Origin: Zea mays
Taxonomy: Eukaryota > Streptophyta > Magnoliopsida > Poales > Poaceae
DNA: 64,000 nucleotides
NCBI RefSeq assembly: GCF_902167145.1
Contig: NC_050096.1
Coordinates: 199,160,566 to 199,224,565 of the forward strand
Reading direction: 5' to 3'
This document shows, piece by piece, positions 54,690-64,000 of this stretch. Positions within the stretch are counted from its first letter, which is position 1, and every line of letters begins with the position of its first letter. Made by a program: the position numbers and the translations under genes. The notes beneath the pieces are model-generated. The model was given only the letters and a program-made list of their open reading frames with translations, searched no databases and was not told the DNA's origin.

Positions 54690-56667
54690 GCGCGCCAGCC
54701 GGAAGACGTCCCCGAGGCGTCCGCTCAGCGCGGCACCAAGAAGAAGGGCAAGAAGAAGTCGCAAGCGAAACGCGACGCCGCCGACGCAGACCTTGTCGCC
54801 GCCGCCGAGCACAGGAACCCTCGGAAGCCTCCCGGAGGCGCCAACCTGTTCGACAAGATGCTCAAGGAGTCGTGCCCCTATCATCAGGGTCCCGTCAAGC
54901 ACACCCTTGAGGAGTGCGTTATGCTTCGGCGCTACTTCCACAAGGTCGGGCCCCCGGCGGAAGGTGGCAGAGCCCACAACAACGACAAGAAGGAGGATCA
55001 CAAGGCAGAGGAATTCCCCGAGGTCCACGACTGCTTCATGATGTACGGTGGGCAAGTGGCGAACGCCTCGGCTCGGCACCGCAAGCAAGAGCGTCGGGAG
55101 ATCTGCTCGGTGAAGGTGGCGGCGCTAGTCTATCTAGACTGGTCCGATAAGCCCATCACCTTCGACCAGGGCGACCACCCCAACCGCGTGCCGAGCCCGG
55201 GGGAGTACCCGCTCGTTGTCGACCCCGTCATCGGCAATGTCAGGCTTACCAAGGTCCTCAGGGACGGAGGCAGCAACCTCAACATCATCTACGCCGAGAC
55301 CCTCGGGCTCCTGCAGATCGATCTGTCCTCGATCCGGGCCGGTGCGGCACCCTTTCATGGGATCATCCCCGGTAAACGCGTCCAACCCCTTGGGCAACTC
55401 GATCTGCTCGTCTGCTTCGGGACTCCCTACAACTTCCGAAAGGAAACCCTCACGTTCGAGGTGGTTGGGTTCCGAGGAACCTACCACGCAGTGCTGGGGA
55501 GACCATGCTACGCCAAGTTCATGGTCGTCCCCAACTACACCTACCTCAAGCTCAAGATGCTGGGCCCCAACGGGGTCATCACCATCGGCTCCACGTACCG
55601 ACACGCGTACGAATGCGACGTGGAGTGCGTGGAGTACGCCGAGGCCCTCGCCGAATCCGAGGCCCTCATCGCCGACCTGGAGAGCCTCTCCAAGGAGGCG
55701 CTAGATGCGAAGCGCCACACCGGCAACTTCGAGCCAGCTGAGGAGGTTAAGTCTGTCCCTCTCGACCCAGTAACGATGCCTCCAAGCAAGTCCGGATCGG
55801 CTCTGAGCTCGACCCCAAATAGGAAGCAGTGCTCGTCGACTTTCTCCGCGCGAACGCCGAGGTTTTTGCGTGGAGTCCCTCGGACATGCCTGGCATACCG
55901 AGGGATGTCGCCGAGCACTCGCTGGATATCCGAGCTGGAGCCCGACCCCGTGAAGCAGCCTCTGCGCCGATTCGACGAAGAGAAGCGCAGAGCCATAGGC
56001 GAGGAGATCCACAAGCTGATGGCTACGGGTTCATCAAAGAGGTATTCCATCCCAAATGGCTAGCCAACCCTGTGCTTGTGAGAAAGAAAGGCAGGAAATG
56101 GCGGATGTGCGTAGACTACACTGGTCTAAACAAAGCATGTCCGAAAGTTCCCTACCCTCTGCCTCGCATCGATCAAATCGTGGATTCTACTGCTGGGTGC
56201 GAAACCCTGTCGTTCCTCGATGCCTACTCAGGGTATCACCAAATCAGGATTAAAGAGTCCGACCAGCTCGCGACTTCTTTCATCACACCTTTTGGCATGT
56301 ACTGCTACATTACTATGCCATTCGGTTTGAGGAATGCGGGTGCGACATACCAAAGGTGCATGAACCACGTGTTCGGAGAACACATTGGTCGAATGGTCGA
56401 GGCTTACGTCGATGATATCGTAGTCAAGACGAGGAAAGCCTCTGACCTCCTCTCCGACCTTGAAACGACATTCAAGTGTCTTAAGGCGAAAGGCGTAAAA
56501 CTCAATCCCAAGAAGTGTGTCTTCGGAGTCCCCTGAGGCATGCTCCTGAGGTTCATCGTCTCCGAGCAGGGCATCGAGGCCAACCTGGAGAAAATCGCGG
56601 CCATCACCAACATGGGGCCCATCAAGGACTTAAAAGGAGTACAGAGGGTCATGGGATGCCTTGCGGC
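54690..56667 (+). pseudogene. Huck-2 gag tail, protease and RT (cut by D)
   Basis: In frame with gag after the shared TAG: KKKGKKKSQ, knuckle-like CPYHQGPVKHTLEEC (54873-54917), protease with RDGGSNLNIIYAETL (catalytic D-G-G) and HAVLGRPCYAKF. A one-base deletion near 55770, a compensating insertion near 55947 and a deletion near 56030 scramble the linker. RT: FIKEVFHPKWLANPVLV, KWRMCVDYTGLNKACPK, LSFLDAYSGYHQIRI, MPFGLRNAGATYQ, AYVDDIVVKT (YVDD 56405-56416), CVFGVP followed by TGA (CGA in Huck-1). Ends at the D insertion in the RT thumb region. Confidence 0.88.
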
Positions 56668-57525
56668 TGTAACACCCCAGGTGTTACCTTGGCTAGAGCC
56701 CACCTTGGCACTAGAAGCTGTGATCACAAGGGGTAAAGGCTTAGGGCAACACATAAGAACTTGGAGATCAAGTGCTAATAAAGTTGCCAATGACATAAGA
56801 AGCATTACTCTAATCCTTGCACACTTACTACCTTGGATAAGAGGGGAGAAGAACCCTAGACCTCTCCTAAACCCTATCTCCCAAAACCCTAGGTAAGAAG
56901 GGAAAGAGAGTGAGCAAGTGTGCAAAGCATGAGTAAATTTTACCCAAACCTTAACTAACCTAGTAACCATCAATTAGGGGAGGGAAATAGTGCAAAAAGA
57001 CCCCTGGAGAAACCCCAATTCAAATCTCCAAGTGGAGAGAGAGCTAGAGCTCTCTATTTCCCTCTAAGTCAAATTCTAACCCTAAGTTAAAGTTCAACCG
57101 TGTTCACTTTGAAGATGGCGCCAAAACCACTTGGGTTCTATACCAAAAATGTGGTATACCACTTGAGGCACCCCCTGGAAAAAGTGGAAGCCGAGACTCG
57201 GACGTTTGACAGCTCTTGACATCAGTTTTGTCGCAATATGGGCAGTGAGACAAGCCAGATTTGGCACCCGTCTATCTCCTGATCTAGGGCGTATCCTCCA
57301 TTGGAACTCACACATGTGAGATAGCCCTAGGTGCCAGGAAGAGGTCTGCGCCGGATTCATGGCAAGATTCGCACGTTTGCGATCTCTGGAGACGTTTGAA
57401 CAATGGAAGAAACACACCTCCACGTGTTCGACGCCTTCTGCCCGCGCCAGAGCACGCTCACGCGCGCCCCCGCATGCCCAGCGCCGCGCCCGAGCCAAGC
57501 CAGCGCCTTGGCCCGCGCCCGCGCT

Positions 57526-57532
57526 TATAAAA
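57526..57532 (+). promoter_or_regulatory. Element D LTR TATA box
   Basis: TATAAAA in a GC-rich setting, about 860 bp into the LTR. Confidence 0.6.
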
Positions 57533-59486
57533 CCCTCCCAGACTTAGATTGTACCCTTTCGCGCACCCTCAAACCTCACCGGAGTCTGGCTCGTCGCCGT
57601 TTGCCCGTGCGCAGCGAGTCCGCGGCCGCCCAATCCCTCTGCCACCGTAGACCGGCCAGTGGAGCCATTCCCAACTCCGTCCAGCCCTCAGAGAAGACTG
57701 TGCACACCTCCGTGAGGCTCCCCGAGCGAGGAATCGGAGTTTGCTTCGCCGGAGAGGCCAGTCCACGCTCGCCGGAGCTCTCAACCCCGCCGGAGTACGT
57801 GGACCGGGTAAACCACTCCACCATCCTTCGATTCCTTGTGCACACGGTCGCTACGTTACCCCGTGAAGCTCACCATGCCCTCGGACTGAACCAGTTCGCC
57901 GTGGTTTGGCCGGTACACTCGCCGCCGACGAGAACACCCGCCTGCACGCGTGAACCGGGCGATTCCGGCCATCTCCGACGTCAAGCCATACCTCGACGTG
58001 ACCGCCAGAGTCTCCCCAAGCCAACCCCACCCTTCGTCGGACCTCCCTCGCCGCCGGTAAGCCGCGCCACCCTTTTCTTTCCCGCGGTTACTGTTTGCAT
58101 AAGGGGAAGGACTGCGGGTGAGAGGGAGAGAAGGTCAGGGGGTTTTGTGAAATGTCAGAGACACAGGGGAATAGTGACGTGGGGGTAGATTTGCGAAGGT
58201 GGATTTAGTTTAAACCCAGGGACCTCGGTGTAAACTGTTTTTCCAGAAAACCTTTATTAAATCTGTTTTTAAATTGGACAGAAACTTTGAAAATGCATAA
58301 CTTCTATTTAAATCATCCAAATTTGGTCAAACCAATTTTGTCAGACTCTAAATAATGTAACCTACTTAAGAAAAATATAAAACCCCCTATGTACTATAAA
58401 AAACTTTAAAGCTCTGATTTAATTATAGTTTTGACCAAAAGCTAAATAATAGGGCCAAAATTAGTTGCACTATTTGACTGGGGTTAGAAAAATTTTGAGA
58501 AGTTTGTATCTACCTACTAAACCAAATAAAAATGCTAAACCTCTCTGTCCACTCAATTAAGTTAGTTTTACCCCTTATTCTATAATATGCTTAAGGATAA
58601 GGAAAATAAAAAATGTAATTTAATTAATGAACCAGAGAGTACCTCTATTTTTGTTAGGATACTTATTCAATATAGTTCACTGGAAAAATATATCATACCC
58701 TGTTTTAGTATAAAATAAGTAGGATCCCTTTTGTTTTAATAAAACAAGTGAAACTTAGAAAAACTCTACAAAAATAACCCCAAGGTAAAAACACCCCCAC
58801 CCTTGGGATAACTAATGTTTTATTAAGGAGAATTTGGGAAAAATATGAAATCTGTTGTTTGACATTTTTCAAATAATAATGTAGTAGAAAGAGCCTTTTT
58901 GACATTAAACTTAAGAAAATCATAACTAAATAACCACCCCTTAGTTTTCTGTGATTTTTAGCACAGAGGCCTATTATTACTATGGGATGCCAGCAAAAAT
59001 AACCTTTAGGACAGAACCTACCCCTAACTAAGAGGTGTAGTGGAAAGTGGCCCATTTTGCCTAACTATTGTTATTTTTGTTTAAAGCCTAGCCTTTATAC
59101 TTTAAGCCTCAAATTCTTAAAACAAGTTAGAATAGCAAATGACAACCTACTATAATTTTTACAGAATTTTTGGAAATTATTAAAACACTGTCGTAGTTCA
59201 ACCTACACTAGAAACCCTAATTGGAAATTAAAGAAAGGAAGATGAATAATGTAAATTAATGTCATCCTAAAACCTTTGTAAATTTGTCCACTAAAATGTA
59301 TCCAGACAATACCAATCCACTATGTTATATTCACTGAAAACCCAAGCCTAAAGAGTAATAAGCCTAACCCACTGGAAGCCCCGCATAACTAAGAAACCCT
59401 AAGTTACTTCTTAACCTAGTTCTATTTAGCATAATATTATTGAATCCTGCATAATCATGACATACATGTTCATTGCATTTCGATAG

Positions 59487-60703
59487 ACTGTAATCTTGCT
59501 GACGGAGAGTACATCCTCGTGCCGGAGCAAGGAGCTGCTCAGGAGGTAGCCCCAGATCCAGCACCCGAGCCTGCACCAGAGGACCTGCCTGCCACTGCTT
59601 TGGAAGGCAAGCCCCGGTCTTATGCATAACCTGTTACTTATGCTATTTTACTTCACTTAATGATTGTAGGATTGATTGTGCACTTAGGTGTAGGAATTGT
59701 TTGAAACCCTAGTTGCATGATCTCAGGAAATCCTTTTGAAATGAATACTAGTATGACAAGTCGAGTAGTTGCTTTATTTAATTAGGATCTCGGTAGAAGA
59801 CGAGTGATTTTTCTAGCACTCGCGCGAGATCAGGAAATTGATTGTACCCACTTTCACACTGTCATGATACTAGTGGGTGGACAACAATCCATGGGGATTG
59901 GTTGTTTACGAGATGGAAAATGGAATAAGGATTAACGTGCGGATACCTGTGTCAAGCGTTTGAACGTACTAAGCACATGCCGAGAAATATGGTAAATCGG
60001 TAAGCCTAGTACCTGATTGAACCTGGCAGTGGACTTTACCCCTCACGCGACCTGAGACGAGGTCTCCCATTCCGGTTATGGTGGGTACAAGTGCGGTCAC
60101 TGCACGACGGCCAGTCGGGGTCAGTGAGGCATTGTACGCCAAGGCGGTGAGCCCTGATCTGCTGACGGGGAATCGATGGGGACGGTTGATGTGTGTGGGG
60201 ACGGAGTGCCTCGCCATGTCGTGTGTTTAGGTTTACCTTGCAAGGATAAAAACTCGATTTGAATCGTCTGCTTCTCGCAGCTAATGAGACTGCTTGATCC
60301 ATTGTACTGCATTGAGTAACAAGTGGAAATATGATCAGTTGCTATAAGATGTTGATTGCTAATAATGCTTGCTATCATGTATGAATAGATAGTTCACTTT
60401 TAGCCTTAAGAGAGTCACACTTAATTTTGACCAAGTTAAAACCTTGATTTAGAAACTCAGCTAGTGCTTTTGGCAACCAAACCCCACAGCCAAACAGCTG
60501 CATGTCTAGAGGTAGAGGAGTAGACTCCTCACACCGGGTAAGTCTAGCTGAGTATTAGTATACTCAGCCTTGCTTGTGGCATAATTTTTTTTACAGGCTC
60601 TCTGGAGGAAATGGTTGCTGGAATAACTTGGTCGTCCACCTTGCCACCGGGTTGGACTGTCGAGTGGGACCTGGCCTCGGCTGAGGAGGAGCATGAGGAG
60701 TGA
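59487..60703 (+). other. Candidate spliced acidic ORF in D LTR
   Basis: Exon 59487-59606 (120 bp, exactly as in element C) is open in the relevant frame (ADGEYILVPEQ, APEPAPEDLPATALE) and ends GAAG|GCAAG. The presumed intron 59607-60596 ends in a T-run and ACAG. The terminal exon 60597-60703 joins in phase 1, starts SLEEMVAGITW and ends SAEEEHEE before TGA at 60701-60703. No AUG in frame upstream; the first in-frame AUG is in the terminal exon. Product unknown. Confidence 0.5.
60547..60568 (+). other. Conserved intronic hairpin (element D copy)
   Basis: A 9-bp perfect stem GCTGAGTAT / ATACTCAGC around four bases, 28 bp before the acceptor. Counterparts: C 12287-12305, B 38421-38442, LTR-A 29300-29321. 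Confidence 0.75.
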
Positions 60704-61026
60704 TGGGACAGGCTTCCCCATCTCTCTGTTTAATTACCGTTAGTTTTATTCCGCTGCACTTCGAACAATGATAGTTACTTTTGCAAAAACTCCGATGATG
60801 ATGATGGTGATGTAATAATTAAATACTCTGGCATGTATGGTTTTATGCTTTATTGTATTTGCTCTGTGACTCACCTTCGAGTGAGATTGTGGTACTTGAT
60901 CCTGTCAGTGGCCGTGTCGGACTAGATCCGAGGGATTGACGGGTTATTCCCATTTAAGTGTGGTCTAGCCTCTAAGGCGGGGCTTAGGCACTTAAGTTGG
61001 AATAATTCGGGCAGTTCCGCCACAGC

Positions 61027-61038
61027 TGGTATCGGAGC
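61027..61038 (+). other. Element D primer binding site
   Basis: TGGTATCGGAGC, two bases after the LTR, identical to element C. Confidence 0.85.
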
Positions 61039-61448
61039 TTGTACCACCACAGAGGAATCAATAAAATGTAAAGACCATCAAATTTTCCAAGTAAAATTTG
61101 ATAGAAACAATATGGGATAGATAGTAGGACGAGCAGGATAGACCTAGGACGTGAAGCCTTAGGGCAATAGAAGGGTAGCTAGGTGGCTAAGTAACTAGGC
61201 CCTACAGGCCATTTTTACAGGATGGGAGTTCCTCCCTATTCCTTTTATCTTGTTGTGAGGTCGTTCAGGACAAGCATGCATGCATTCATAATTAAGCAAA
61301 TGGATAACTAAGTAAAGGACTTAAAAAACAAGATAACAACCAACTAGGCCCCTAGTGCCTTTTTACTTAACTAGAGAAGGGCTGAGTTTTATTTTTCCTT
61401 GTTCTTTTTATAATTCTTTTTCTTTTACTTACGCTTAACCGTACACAG
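61039..61448 (+). other. Element D leader before ORF0
   Basis: 410 bp AT-rich leader with no long ORF. It becomes pyrimidine-rich (TTCTTTTTCTTTTACTTAC) near 61410-61433 and ends GTACACAG immediately before the ORF0 ATG, resembling the 3' end of an intron. Confidence 0.5.
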
Positions 61449-62318
61449 ATGATTTCCCACGGATCCTCCGATGACGGAAATGCACTGACCCACACTGACG
61501 GACTTGCACGAGAGGGCTTTCCCCGCATTCTGTGGGAGGTACTTCAGGGGGCCGGATACACGACACCCCCTCAGTACGCGGTGCAGCAGTTCGAGAAGCA
61601 CCGGGTGCCTCGCTGTAGAGTGAGGATGACCTTGGAACCTCATCCCCTGCAGCCAGGCTGGCGCTCTTTGGACTCCGAGTCTTTCGGATACCGAGCAGAG
61701 GACACGATCGAGGCGATCGCTCTGCATGGATTGACTACTTTCTGCGGATTCCATCCTTTGGAGCTGGCTACCCACCCCATTGGTTTGTTCCCCCCTGAGA
61801 GGGAGGACGACCCAATGTGGAAGGATCGGGTGGAACATGCCAAGGACATCTGGGCCATCTACCCAGGACAGACCGCGCACTTGACTGTACGGTGCATGAA
61901 TGCCCTGTACCGTCTGCAGGTGATGCGCGGTGAGGCAATGTCCCACCTGATGGCACTGCTGGAGGCAACAAAGATTACATTGGACAACAGAGAGGAACTC
62001 GTGGTCGACTTGTCCCAAGAAATGGTGGAGAAGGACTTGCAGGTGGAGCAGCTATCCACTGATATTCAGGAGTTGGAGGAGCTGGTAGGCACCAGGGAGA
62101 ACACCATCGAGGTTCTAGAGGATCAGCTCATTAACACTCAGCAGCAGCTCGCTGAGGCTAACGAGCACCTGGACATGCATCACCAGGAGATCCAGGACCA
62201 AGAGGCCAACGAGGACGTCGACATTGAGGGAGGAGATGAGCCTGCCTCCAGTGTGGACACTGCTGGCTCGGGAAGACCACCTTCCCCCGAGTCGAGTGTT
62301 GCTTCGTTCGCTCACTAG
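61449..62318 (+). CDS. ORF0, 289-residue protein of unknown function upstream of gag
   Basis: Complete frame from ATG (directly after ACACAG) to TAG. Residues 1-165 form a folded-looking region with REGFPRILWEVLQGAGY, EKHRVPRCRVRMTLEP, GYRAEDTIEAIALHGLTTFC and WKDRVEHAKDIW. Residues about 165-270 are a strong coiled coil (VEQLSTDIQELEELVGTREN, TIEVLEDQLINTQQQLAEAN), followed by an acidic, Ser/Pro-rich tail. No transmembrane segment or signal peptide was seen. Element B (39080-40077) has a decayed counterpart and element C a coiled-coil remnant. An ORF before gag is known in the Tat element RIRE2, but I do not recognise this protein. Gag starts 304 bp downstream. Confidence 0.8.
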   Translation: MISHGSSDDGNALTHTDGLAREGFPRILWEVLQGAGYTTPPQYAVQQFEKHRVPRCRVRMTLEPHPLQPGWRSLDSESFGYRAEDTIEAIALHGLTTFCGFHPLELATHPIGLFPPEREDDPMWKDRVEHAKDIWAIYPGQTAHLTVRCMNALYRLQVMRGEAMSHLMALLEATKITLDNREELVVDLSQEMVEKDLQVEQLSTDIQELEELVGTRENTIEVLEDQLINTQQQLAEANEHLDMHHQEIQDQEANEDVDIEGGDEPASSVDTAGSGRPPSPESSVASFAH

Positions 62319-62622
62319 GTGTTCAGGATAGGCTTAGAAGTTGGATAGTCGGACTCCTCGCAGCTAGCTTAGCTTTTGCACCCTTGGGGTACTAGGCTAG
62401 ATAGAGTTGAGTCATTTTGGAACAATTTGTTGTAATTGTGCTAAACTCTCTCGAAAGCTTGTTTGCTGGATGCTGTCATCAGTCTAAATTTGGAAGAAAG
62501 AATTAGTGTCTTTTAAAAATCCTTTTATTGAAGTCAGAGTCTATCATGTTGTTTTAACTTTTTCTCCGTGATAAAATCGTGAACTTGGAACTGTGGTGTT
62601 AAGTATGTATGTGGTTTTTCAG
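62319..62622 (+). other. Gap between ORF0 and gag (element D)
   Basis: 304 bp of T-rich sequence with no ORF, ending GTGGTTTTTCAG right against the gag ATG: a good 3' splice site. Confidence 0.5.
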
Positions 62623-64000
62623 ATGGCCGAGAGGCAGCGTCGTGCCCAGAACGAGCGCGTTCCTCCACCGCCGCCACCACCTCCCACTCTGCAGGAGCTC
62701 ATGGCTCAGCAGAATGAGATCCTGAGGCAGCTGGCTCAGCGTCAGCCACCACCTCAGCAGTATGGTGGTGGAGACCATCAGCGTCACCCCGCGGCGGCTA
62801 CATACCAGGAATTCCTTAGCACCCAGCCTCCATTGTTCACAAGGGCGGAGGACCCACTTGACGCAGATGTGTGGCTGCGAGTGGTGGAATCCAAATTCCC
62901 ACTGCTCCATGGAGTTTGCTCAGAGGTCACCAAAGTCAGGTTCGCCACCCAGCAGCTTCGCGGACCTGCAAGGACTTGGTGGGATCATTTTCTTGCTATG
63001 CAGCCAGAGGACCGAGAGGTGGAGTGGAGGGAGTTCAAGGCAGCTTTTAGAGGACACCATATACCAGCCGGGATCATGGACAGAAAGCTCAATGAGTTTT
63101 TGGCACTCACTCAGGGCAACAGGACAGTGTTGCAGTATGCCCAGGCCTTTAATGACTTGTGCCAGTATGCTGGGTATCATGCAGATACAGATGAGAAGAA
63201 GAGAGACAGGTTCAGGAGGGGGCTCAGCACTAAGCTCCGTGACCGTCTCAACACCGTCAGGGCCAACAGTTACAATGAGTTGGTCAACATGGCTATCTCC
63301 CAAGAGGACTGCATTACAGCTAGACAGGCAGAGAAGAAGAGGAAGACCCCTGTGGCAGGACCCCCAGCTCAGCCACAGCGCTTCAGGATTGTGTCCGACA
63401 CCCAGGGCAGGGGACCCCAGCAGCAGCAAGGGCGATGGGTGATCCGACCGCAGCAGCAGCAGGCACCCAACCGCACCCAATTTCTAGCTCAGAGGGGCAA
63501 TCAGCAGCAGCAGCAGTACCGCCAGGCAAATGACAACAGATGCTTCACATGTGGCAACACTGGGCATTATGCCAATAATTGCCCCAGGAACCAGCAGAGG
63601 CAGGGGCAAAATGTCAATCAGAACCAAGGCAAGAGACAGAAGGTGCAAGTGAGGCAGGGCAGGCTGAACTTCACCACCATGGATGATATTCCAGAGGGAG
63701 CACCCGTCATGACTGGTATCTTTACAGTTTTGAATTATCCTGCTATTATTCTATTTGATTCTGGTGCATCACATAGTTTTATCAGTGCCAAGTTTAGTGC
63801 CAAGTGCCAGTTGCCCTTTCACCACACCGATGGGGGCATTACAATTTCAACACCAGGAGGCAGGGTTGCCACCTATCAAATCAATAGACACGTGCCCATA
63901 AAGTTGGGTAGTCTAATAATTAAAACCACCCTCCTCATTTTGGGTTTGGATAGCGTGGATATTATATTGGGAACTGACTGGTTAACCAGGCATCAAGCAG
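62623..64000 (+). CDS. Element D gag and protease (gag-pol polyprotein, open at window end)
   Basis: The ATG at 62623 opens a frame with no stop through 64000 (459 codons seen). Residues 1-50 are basic with a proline run. The gag capsid domain spans about residues 60-235 (FTRAEDPLDADVWLRVVESK, ARTWWDHFLAM, FKAAFRGHHIPAGIMDRKL, RFRRGLSTKLRDRL). A Gln-rich stretch precedes the canonical zinc knuckle CFTCGNTGHYANNC (about 63540-63581), then the aspartic protease with LFDSGASHSFI (D-S-G) and DSVDIILGTDWL. Gag and protease share one frame, as in chromoviruses. With no nonsense codon, this is the best preserved coding region of the window and suggests recent insertion. Confidence 0.9.
   Translation, partial: MAERQRRAQNERVPPPPPPPPTLQELMAQQNEILRQLAQRQPPPQQYGGGDHQRHPAAATYQEFLSTQPPLFTRAEDPLDADVWLRVVESKFPLLHGVCSEVTKVRFATQQLRGPARTWWDHFLAMQPEDREVEWREFKAAFRGHHIPAGIMDRKLNEFLALTQGNRTVLQYAQAFNDLCQYAGYHADTDEKKRDRFRRGLSTKLRDRLNTVRANSYNELVNMAISQEDCITARQAEKKRKTPVAGPPAQPQRFRIVSDTQGRGPQQQQGRWVIRPQQQQAPNRTQFLAQRGNQQQQQYRQANDNRCFTCGNTGHYANNCPRNQQRQGQNVNQNQGKRQKVQVRQGRLNFTTMDDIPEGAPVMTGIFTVLNYPAIILFDSGASHSFISAKFSAKCQLPFHHTDGGITISTPGGRVATYQINRHVPIKLGSLIIKTTLLILGLDSVDIILGTDWLTRHQA

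Larger units (their letters stand above)
51172..56667 (+). mobile_element. Huck-2, Huck-like element, 5' part
   Basis: LTR start TGTCGGGGACC at 51172; the five preceding bases are TTACT, but the other target copy is outside the window. It holds 5' LTR, primer site, gag, protease and RT up to 56667, where element D inserts. The LTR is shorter and clearly diverged from Huck-1 LTRs, so it is a different subfamily or an older copy. Confidence 0.88.
56668..61024 (+). repeat. Element D 5' LTR
   Basis: 4357 bp ending TTCCGCCACA. Opens with a perfect 8-bp inverted repeat with a 3-base loop (56669-56687). TATAAAA at 57526-57532, GC-rich 57420-58080, AT-rich 58200-59450. Candidate first donor CCG|GTAAGC at about 58059. 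Candidate GC-AG intron 59607-60596. A 261-codon frame at 57403-58188 starts upstream of the TATA box and lacks a recognisable domain; not called. Confidence 0.9.
56668..64000 (+). mobile_element. Element D: least damaged chromovirus, 5' part
   Basis: LTR start TGTAACACCCC at 56668 within Huck-2 RT (preceding GCGGC is the presumed target). 4.36 kb LTR, Met primer site, leader, intact ORF0, then a gag-pol frame with no stop up to the window end. It is related to but distinct from element C: same LTR termini, primer site and LTR plan, little sequence identity in between. Whether it is autonomous depends on sequence beyond 64000. Confidence 0.9.

Noticed and set aside
57403..58188. 261-codon ORF in the D LTR
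   Set aside because: Starts upstream of the TATA box, runs past a good GTAAGC donor and does not join in frame with the acidic exon.

Overview
This window is grass nuclear DNA, most probably maize (Zea mays) or a very close relative. No host gene, tRNA, rRNA or low-copy sequence was seen. Every base can be assigned to LTR retrotransposons inserted into one another. The families resemble known maize ones: Opie/Ji-like Ty1-copia elements (SIRE/Maximus lineage), Huck-like Ty3-gypsy elements (Tat lineage, with a second RNase H), and Tekay/Del-like chromoviruses with 3-4 kb LTRs and a chromodomain-like integrase tail. Family names come from recalled LTR termini and domain order, not from a search.

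Layout. The outermost host is an old copia element on the minus strand (copia-1: 1-854 and 29680-32089). It is split at 855 by a solo chromoviral LTR (LTR-A: 855-3650 plus 29014-29679, TSD AGATG). LTR-A is split by a complete Huck-like element (Huck-1: 3651-29008, TSD GATAT). Huck-1 is split inside pol by a very young chromovirus deletion derivative (element C: 8726-20771, TSD GCCGA/GCCAA). Copia-1 is also interrupted at 32090 by a plus-strand copia element (copia-2: 32090-35556, 48226-51171). Copia-2 carries a complete but decayed chromovirus (element B: 35557-48225, TSD ACATA) and is broken at 51172 by a second Huck-like element (Huck-2). Huck-2 is in turn broken at 56668 by another chromovirus (element D), whose gag-pol is still open at the window end.

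State of the genes. Nearly all coding regions are pseudogenes. Most nonsense codons are TAG at positions where CAG or TGG is expected, which fits deamination of methylated CHG sites. Undamaged reading frames are the integrase/chromodomain ORF of C (15376-16590) and the two ORFs of D (61449-62318 and 62623 to the window end). C lacks reverse transcriptase, yet its two 4 kb LTRs differ by only about eight substitutions, so it must have been mobilised in trans recently.

Most unusual signal. All four distinct chromoviral LTRs (A, B, C, D) share an internal plan: a hairpin starting at base 2 of the LTR, a short acidic open exon ending at AG|GCAAG, an apparent GC-AG intron of about 1 kb containing a TGAGTA...TACTCA hairpin near its 3' end, and a terminal exon that continues the acidic frame (same phase in all four) to a stop. 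In B and D the ATG of an extra ORF upstream of gag (ORF0) and the ATG of gag itself each directly follow a 3' splice-site-like AG. Together these suggest a spliced-leader or alternative-splicing expression strategy and a small LTR-encoded acidic polypeptide. No start codon for that polypeptide was found, so this remains a hypothesis.
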